From: Bacteroidota bacterium
GTDB lineage: Bacteria > Bacteroidota > Bacteroidia > Chitinophagales > Chitinophagaceae
Assembly: GCA_013288945.1 (NCBI GenBank)
Contig: JABDAZ010000023.1
Coordinates: 1 to 47,920 of the forward strand
DNA length: 47,920 bases
Direction: 5' to 3'
The notes beneath the pieces were generated by a model. It saw nothing but the letters and a program-made list of their open reading frames with translations, searched no databases and was not told the origin of the DNA. Below, piece by piece: positions 43,601-47,920 of the stretch. Made by a program: the position numbers and the translations under genes. The number at the start of each line of letters is the position of its first letter. Within the stretch, counting starts at the first letter, position 1.

Positions 43601-44525
43601 TAATATAAATCTCCAAATCGCCTTTTGGATTTTGTAAAAAAACAGAATCTGCTTTTACCAATTGATTTTGATACAGCGCATTAAAATCGAGCCCGGTAAT
43701 ATTTAATAATGGCGCAGATGCAATCAAACTATTTTTTTGTTCACCAGAAGGCAAAATATTTATTGCAGGATTTATAATGCGGATCAATTTTTCCTTCGAG
43801 TCAATTAATAATTCTTTAAAAGAAATATTGCTTTTATTATCCGGCAATAAAATGTTTTGGTTATTTATGCGCAACAAAATCCTTTCAGAAAAAATGAATG
43901 TTGAATTGTTTTTAATGCCTGAAGTATCTACATTAAATTTATCAACCGATAAAAAAATATGAGTGAGCCGAAATGGCGCCCGGCCTGCGTTTCCAGCGTC
44001 AGTAATCAATACTTTTCCTTCATTTATTTCAAAGCGTTGCAGGTTAAAAACATTGAGCGATTGCGTAATTGCTTTGTACACGTTTCCCAATTCTTCGGCA
44101 AGCAATAATTTTTTGTTTGTTGTGTCTTTTTTTTGTTCGCCATTTCTTACAACTATAATATCCGGGTTATTAAAAACAACGGAATCTATTATTAACTGTT
44201 TATGAAAAATTAAATCCCATCGCGATCTTATATTTAAATGAAAATCTTTTGCAGTAAAACGATAAGATGTTTGTTGAGAAGAAGAATCTGTATTAACGAT
44301 GACCAAATCTTTTATATCGATTATATTATTGAAGTAATCAATGCGGAATTTTTTTATAGTTGTTTTTAATTTTCCGTCAGAAGCCCACGAAATTAGATCT
44401 TCAATTGTTTTTTCTGAATGATGAATGAACCAGAAATGAAAACATAAAACCAATACAATGATGAAGGCAATAATATGCCAGGTAAAACGAAACAATAATT
44501 TTACAAAACGCAGAAAAAATTGCAT
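40671..44525 (-). CDS. Giant AsmA-like / DUF748-type inner-membrane-anchored protein
   Basis: 1284 residues. One N-terminal helix (FTWHIIAFIIVLVLCFHFWF, about 14-33) with the rest in the periplasm. The body is repetitive beta-strand sequence with SVVFNNPDIIVVRNGEQ, VVLQHGDALMHLFQGK, TVDSIIVHQPEIFFAFQKQ (the AsmA-type 'I....i.v..p.i...r.' pattern recurring every 100-150 residues), and a C-terminal part typical of AsmA/DUF748: LNIQLGPGDLKLLNPFLVPLTSMQAKAGTLDT. AsmA-family proteins are thought to form long lipid-carrying grooves between membranes. It ends with a basic tail. Function inferred by family only. Confidence 0.85.
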   Translation of the reverse strand: MQFFLRFVKLLFRFTWHIIAFIIVLVLCFHFWFIHHSEKTIEDLISWASDGKLKTTIKKFRIDYFNNIIDIKDLVIVNTDSSSQQTSYRFTAKDFHLNIRSRWDLIFHKQLIIDSVVFNNPDIIVVRNGEQKKDTTNKKLLLAEELGNVYKAITQSLNVFNLQRFEINEGKVLITDAGNAGRAPFRLTHIFLSVDKFNVDTSGIKNNSTFIFSERILLRINNQNILLPDNKSNISFKELLIDSKEKLIRIINPAINILPSGEQKNSLIASAPLLNITGLDFNALYQNQLVKADSVFLQNPKGDLEIYINENKSAINNKKKTPLDSALKQLPIAINISHVVLQHGDALMHLFQGKKMTSFQTKNDNVSVAGIRINDTSGTVLDIDGFSYTARNYIGYTPDSIYRFGFDSLQFINSKIVLYHFTAATVKKTKAVLLRDYNVPRFEITGMDWFSFILDNHFKAEAAVLYNPVLNIEKNNFINGFDSAKNDNKKSIYQTLSVMDSIIDLKQLKIINGNFSFKQSNTLNLKLQKLNLVINADELTKARTINQLVNSVKQLSFDTATANNLSGSIFISKSNFNNKEKNLVLNKIDFNADNSNINVGLNGVSLKDFSFDNNDLEVNNIHWNEGIIHINEQKNSAEKPLIADTKMPAFLLNNISGNNTTFFFENKNITASLYLKTVSANTFIKETNKPIRLESLLVAGNNAKIILGESKISCNDFIINDQQKSFLQTISFQHKNNNDSISVHVPSFTFIPFINETIAQNTITVDSIIVHQPEIFFAFQKQIKQDNESENQVHLPKLNFNYVDVNNASVEFGLINKNEKIVAGSKKLSLNIQSILTQNENDLFARNILLNAENILIKNTDSISLKSNGSNSIRLTSFVYQANKDWNFDLAKIATNNVQYENLKAGKNQSIVINKLIAQNAIFNNKDLKEPLTWLINKSKASIGFDLLTWKNNHTNLLVNNFDFNQTKKQIVINSFEIDPGKSREEFIKNLISREDFMQASSAKIIFNGIEMENKIINISAINIDDALLNVYSDKLIKAGLETLQPLPAKALLKLPIPLSIKKINLNNMKVDYTELNEDTRQVGKVYFTNINGNIFNVQSKINYEDSLRINVSAKFLDTMKLHLQLNESYADSLTGLNLNIQLGPGDLKLLNPFLVPLTSMQAKAGTLDTMNLSAVGNDYFSHGNMHLYYHGLKAARLDSGNLQKKKFGTKLVNFFANAVAVRNNNTKRRADFHFVRLREKSSISYFLKMVVQGAAGSVAPVSKIIYRKEYKRAMKKFVESGSR

Positions 44526-44661
44526 GCAAAAATTTGATTGTATTCAAAAATCAGCTTTTTTATTCAGCCGTTAAAGTATTCTTTGATTATAGAAAGTTAA
44601 TATCAGTTCATGAAGTTTTTTACTACAGGATTTGTAACTTACAACAACAAAAAAATCATTT

Positions 44662-45558
44662 ATGCAAAGAAGAATTTTTATACGAAACGCCTCATTAACG
44701 CTTGGCGCATTGTCGTTGTTCAATCAAAAAATGTTTGCAAATTTCTTACAACAAGATCCTTATAAAATGAAAATGCTGCGCAACAATGTTGGCATTTTTA
44801 CAGAGAAAGGCGGAACGATTGCATACTATTTATCGAAAGATGGAATTGTTGTTGTTGATGCAGAATTTCCGGAGCAATCACAGCATTTAATTGATACGTT
44901 GAAAAAGCAAAGTACAGCGCCATTTTCAATGCTTATTAATACACATCATCATGCAGATCATACTTCGGGAAATATTTCTTTTAAAGGAATTGTAAAAGAT
45001 GTTGCAGCGCACAGCAATTCATTAATCAACCAGCAAAAAGTGGCTGTTGCACAAAAAACAGAAGACAAACAATTGTATCCAAATAAAACTTTTACAAATA
45101 CAGAAATGTATAAAGTTGGTGATGAATCAATCAAAACTTATTACTATGGCGCGGCGCATACAAATGGCGATGCCATTATTCATTTTCAAAATGCAAACAT
45201 TGCGCACATGGGCGATTTGGTTTTTAACCGACGCTGGGCTTTTGTTGATCGCAGTGCTGGCGCTTCAGTAAAAAGCTGGATTAATGTGTTGGATAAAACG
45301 CTGAATACTTTTGATAATAACACACTTTTTGTTTTCGGCCATGCATTTGATCCGGAAAAAGTAACAGGAAATAAAGAAGATTTAAAAGCAATGCAGAATT
45401 ACTTAACTAAAATGGTAGACTTTGTTGGACAAGAAATAAAAGCAGGCAAAACAAAAGACGAAGTGATAAAAGAAAAATCAATTCCCGGTGTAAGTGAGTG
45501 GCAGGGAGACGGCATTGAGCGCGGATTACAGGCGACTTATGAAGAATTGACGAGTTAG
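44662..45558 (+). CDS. Tat-exported metallo-beta-lactamase-fold hydrolase
   Basis: 298 residues. N-terminus RRIFIRNASLTLGALSLF is a Tat-like signal. The MBL core has VVVDAEFPEQSQHLIDTL, the zinc motif INTHHHADHTSGN (H-x-H-x-D-H), GAAHTNGDAIIHF and HMGDLVFNRRWAFVD, FGHAFD at the last metal site. Members include glyoxalase-like, lactonase and beta-lactamase enzymes; the substrate is not obvious. No neighbour on the same strand except the DUF1648 gene, 43 bp on. Confidence 0.9.
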   Translation: MQRRIFIRNASLTLGALSLFNQKMFANFLQQDPYKMKMLRNNVGIFTEKGGTIAYYLSKDGIVVVDAEFPEQSQHLIDTLKKQSTAPFSMLINTHHHADHTSGNISFKGIVKDVAAHSNSLINQQKVAVAQKTEDKQLYPNKTFTNTEMYKVGDESIKTYYYGAAHTNGDAIIHFQNANIAHMGDLVFNRRWAFVDRSAGASVKSWINVLDKTLNTFDNNTLFVFGHAFDPEKVTGNKEDLKAMQNYLTKMVDFVGQEIKAGKTKDEVIKEKSIPGVSEWQGDGIERGLQATYEELTS

Positions 45559-45601
45559 AAAAAATCGATTATTAATAATTTAAAACACCAAATTATTTTT
45601 T

Positions 45602-46099
45602 GTGGAACCAAGGCCAAAAATAAAACTGCAACTTTCTGCATTTGATAAAATGATGGAAGTTGCAGGCTTATTAATGCTTTTAGGTTTATGGGTTTTTGCT
45701 TTGTTTGCTTATTTCAATTTGCCGGACATTATTCCAACTCATTTTAATGTTTCCGGAAAAGTGGATAAATATGGCAGCAAAACAACCGTAATTATCCTGG
45801 CCATTTTTTGTACAATTTTATTTATTGGATTAAGTATTCTAAATAAATTTCCAAACATTTTTAATTACGCCATAAAAATTACCAGTGTAAATGCTGCAGC
45901 GCAATACACGCTTGCAACGCGTATGTTGCGGATTTTAAAATTATCACTCACCATTGTTTTTACAATTGTTCTTTATTTTATTTATTCAACATCGCTTGGA
46001 AAAATGAAAGGCATTGCAGTTTGGTTTTTGCCTTTTGTGTTTTGCATTTTATTAATTCCAACAATTTATTTTATTGTAAAATCTTTTAAGGCAAAATGA
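45602..46099 (+). CDS. DUF1648 membrane protein
   Basis: 165 residues from a GTG at 45602 (MEPRPKIKLQLSAFDKMMEV); an ATG at 45650 would remove residues that look normal, so GTG is preferred. Four hydrophobic helices. DUF1648 motif FNLPDIIPTHFNVSGKVDKYGSKTTVI (Pro-x-x-Ile-Pro-x-His) is clear, as in SdpI-type immunity proteins and related membrane sensors. Follows the MBL gene by 43 bp, so co-transcription is possible. Role unknown. Confidence 0.82.
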   Translation: MEPRPKIKLQLSAFDKMMEVAGLLMLLGLWVFALFAYFNLPDIIPTHFNVSGKVDKYGSKTTVIILAIFCTILFIGLSILNKFPNIFNYAIKITSVNAAAQYTLATRMLRILKLSLTIVFTIVLYFIYSTSLGKMKGIAVWFLPFVFCILLIPTIYFIVKSFKAK

Positions 46100-46148
46100 T
46101 TATTAATAAAAAAGTAAAAAATATTGTGTCTATTTTAATAATAAAAAT

Positions 46149-46634
46149 TTACACACCGGCCTTCACCAATTTTTCCAAAACAAAATAAACAATCGGGCAA
46201 AAAGAAGAATTTTTTAAAGTGAGCAACGGCCTTTTTAAAAGTACATCTTCATCTGTGTAAGGAAAACGCTGGCAGTCTGTTGGGCGCACATCATAAATTC
46301 CGCAGGCATTATCATCGCCTAAAAACGGGCATGGCAGCGATTTTGCAACATAATCACCTTCTGTATCAACAACCAAATATTTATCCCGAAAATCGCCTTC
46401 TTTCATTTGCATGTGTTTTGAAATGCGCTTAATATCCGGCGGTTTAAAACGCGGGGAATAATGTTTGCAACAGTTTGCACACTTCATGCAATCTATTTTT
46501 TCAAATGCTTCTTCATTTAAATCGGGCAATTGTTTAAGCACTTTATTTTTATTTGCGCGGTGCAAATAACCTTTAAAAATTTTTTGGTGCTCAAGGGATT
46601 TTTCTTCCCATTTATCTAATAATGGATCTGTCAT
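46149..46634 (-). CDS. YkgJ-family cysteine-cluster protein
   Basis: 161 residues from Met 46634; an earlier Met at 46652 adds six residues and is nearer the divergent start. Zinc- or iron-binding cluster motif DCMKCANCCKHYSPRFKPPD (C-x-x-C-x-x-C-C), then LPCPFLGDDNACGIYDVRPTDCQRFPYT, characteristic of YkgJ/CxxCxxCC proteins. Cytoplasmic. These are suspected metal-binding or Fe-S proteins without a firm function. Divergent from the sterol desaturase gene across about 45 bp. Confidence 0.9.
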   Translation of the reverse strand: MTDPLLDKWEEKSLEHQKIFKGYLHRANKNKVLKQLPDLNEEAFEKIDCMKCANCCKHYSPRFKPPDIKRISKHMQMKEGDFRDKYLVVDTEGDYVAKSLPCPFLGDDNACGIYDVRPTDCQRFPYTDEDVLLKRPLLTLKNSSFCPIVYFVLEKLVKAGV

Positions 46635-46678
46635 TAACGAATGAATAAGCAACGAAGATATGATGTCTCAGCCAGACG

Positions 46679-47623
46679 ATGTACTTTTGCTGCGTGAATG
46701 CACTGCGCGAACAATTGCTGATATTAATAAGCACGCCGATTTATATTTTTATAATCGGTGCAGAGATTTTATTGAGCAATTATCATCATCGCAAATTATA
46801 TACATTAAAAGATACGATAACAAATGTGTATTTAATGCTGCTCAACAGCGTAATTGATTTGTTGTTTCGCGCTGTGTATGTTGTGGTTCTATCCTACTTT
46901 TACAGCCATCATTTTTTAACGATTACCAATGTATTTTCTTATTGGTTTATATTAATACTTGCAGAAGATTTTTTGTATTACTGGCTCCATCGTTTTGATC
47001 ATGAAATACGTTTTTTTTGGGCCGTGCATGTAACGCATCATTCGTCTGAACACATGAATTTTACAGTTGGTTTCCGCTCTTCTGTTTTTCAACCTTTATA
47101 TCGTTTTATCTATTTTATTCCATTGGCGTTTTGTGGTTTTAAAGCGCTTGATATTGTGTTCATTTATTCTGCCACGCAAATTTGGGGAATCTTTGTACAC
47201 ACGGAACTCATTAATAAAATGGGTTGGTTGGAATATATTTTTGTAACGCCATCTCATCACCGTGTTCATCATGCATCCAACCCGAAATATTTGGATAAAA
47301 ACATGGGCATGTTTTTAATAATCTGGGATCAATTATTTGGAACGTTTCAACCAGAATTGCCAGATGAAGAATATCAGCCAAAAAAATACGGGCTAACAAA
47401 ACCAATAGAAAAAGAAACGCCTGTTAATATTATTTTTCACGAGTGGAAAAATATTATTAATGATGTTTTAAGAAAAGATATTTCTGCAAAAGAAAAATGG
47501 AATTATATTTTCGGCCCGCCCGGTTACAGCCACGATGGATCAAGATTAACGAGCCAACAAATGCGCGAACAGGAAGATGAAATTGTTGTTGAGAAAAACA
47601 CGGTTATTAAGTATGAAGTATAA
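46679..47623 (+). CDS. Sterol desaturase / fatty acid hydroxylase family protein
   Basis: 314 residues with four or more hydrophobic segments. The di-iron His boxes are LHRFDHEIR (H-x3-H), HVTHHSSEHMN (H-x2-HH) and PSHHRVHHASN (H-x2-HH). A final cytoplasmic tail carries many charged residues. The family hydroxylates or desaturates lipids in the membrane; bacterial members act on fatty acids, carotenoids or hopanoid-like lipids. The start at 46679 is the first ATG after an in-frame stop at 46661. Monocistronic by layout; dispersed repeat copy 4 lies 55 bp downstream. Confidence 0.9.
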   Translation: MYFCCVNALREQLLILISTPIYIFIIGAEILLSNYHHRKLYTLKDTITNVYLMLLNSVIDLLFRAVYVVVLSYFYSHHFLTITNVFSYWFILILAEDFLYYWLHRFDHEIRFFWAVHVTHHSSEHMNFTVGFRSSVFQPLYRFIYFIPLAFCGFKALDIVFIYSATQIWGIFVHTELINKMGWLEYIFVTPSHHRVHHASNPKYLDKNMGMFLIIWDQLFGTFQPELPDEEYQPKKYGLTKPIEKETPVNIIFHEWKNIINDVLRKDISAKEKWNYIFGPPGYSHDGSRLTSQQMREQEDEIVVEKNTVIKYEV

Positions 47624-47677
47624 GTTATAAAAAATGAATTTTTTTTATTAATACCAAAAATGATTAATAAAATTTTT

Positions 47678-47729
47678 TACCAAACATTAGTTCAATTTTC
47701 AACTTCATTGGCGTCGCACTCTTGTACAT
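47678..47729 (-). repeat. Dispersed repeat copy 4
   Basis: Minus strand reads TGTACAAGAGTGCGACGCCA and continues to ACTAATGTTTGGTA, matching copy 3 (ACTAATGCTTAGTA) most closely but with two changes in the terminal GTAC. On the plus strand after it, TTTCTTTATTCAGCG follows the flank of copy 1 (TTCATTATTCAGCG). Confidence 0.75.
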
Positions 47730-47920
47730 CATTTCTTTATTCAGCGATTTTTTTATCCGCATTCTCCGCCATAAATCACGGAGCTAGTCAATTTTATTAT
47801 TAATAAATATTCTTCTACTTATCTAATCAACTTCACACTTCTTATTTCCTATTTCAAATCACTCTGCCTGCGCCAACAAAATGTTGTGCATAATATCCAT
47901 CATCCAAACTACTAATCATT
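47730..47920. other. Gene-free end of window
   Basis: AT-rich sequence without a recognisable gene or repeat beyond the end of copy 4. A word CATAAATCACGGAGC (47770-47784) resembles the 'CACGGAG' words flanking the GxxExxY remnant. A neighbouring gene may begin outside the window. Confidence 0.4.

Overview
The window looks like a chromosomal segment of a Bacteroidetes bacterium, most likely family Chitinophagaceae. The base composition is AT-rich and the genes mostly lack Shine-Dalgarno sequences. Several candidate promoters carry the Bacteroidetes -7 element TAnnTTTG. Many encoded families are typical of that phylum: DUF2911, YceI, DUF1080/ThuA/GMC sugar genes, an ECF sigma factor next to a beta-barrel protein, and split Fe-S oxidoreductase subunits. 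No rRNA, tRNA, prophage, IS transposase or CRISPR array was found. Assignments come from reading motifs by eye; no database search was possible.

Layout. 1-678: 3' part of an SGNH/GDSL hydrolase. 680-1690: about 1 kb without a gene that holds five evenly spaced minus-strand two-hairpin units plus separate terminators; this is the strongest non-coding signal in the window. 1700-5613: a secreted TPR protein behind gyrA. 5857-9802: phosphoribosyltransferase, membrane Fe-S protein, LysE exporter, small membrane protein and SPFH lipoprotein. 9827-13138: minus-strand block with a YdeI-like protein, ThuA, an Ala/Thr-rich secreted protein, a Bacteroidetes-specific protein and the CCG-domain Fe-S protein that normally partners the 6545 gene. 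13255-18307: plus-strand run with a Crp/Fnr regulator, YHS, DoxX, YceI, DinB, NRDE and ATP-grasp proteins, then a toxin-antitoxin pair. 18308-22878: GMC oxidoreductase, xylose-isomerase-like TIM barrel, DUF1080 and START proteins, an apparent 3-keto-sugar catabolism set. 23166-26948: hutU and hutH with an orphan antitoxin between them. 27056-29882: xylA and xylB. 30002-30420: decayed DUF3857-type gene. 30428-34957: queG, an ECF sigma factor with a beta-barrel partner, and bioA with an odd in-frame insertion. 35282-37611: DUF2911, SRPBCC and an ABC-2 permease. 37721-40603: folK, a broken GxxExxY gene between inverted repeats, a deoxynucleoside kinase and an MFS transporter. 40671-47623: a giant AsmA-like protein, an MBL hydrolase, a DUF1648 protein, a YkgJ protein and a sterol-desaturase-family protein.

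Functional themes are carbohydrate use (xylose; oxidised disaccharides), histidine breakdown, cofactor synthesis (biotin, folate, queuosine), redox Fe-S proteins and envelope functions. The most unusual observations are the tandem hairpin array at 0.7-1.4 kb, a dispersed 55-80 bp repeat with four copies, two antitoxin genes sharing an almost identical promoter-leader, a GxxExxY gene bounded by inverted repeats, and bioA carrying an in-frame block made of the same short motifs that fill intergenic regions.
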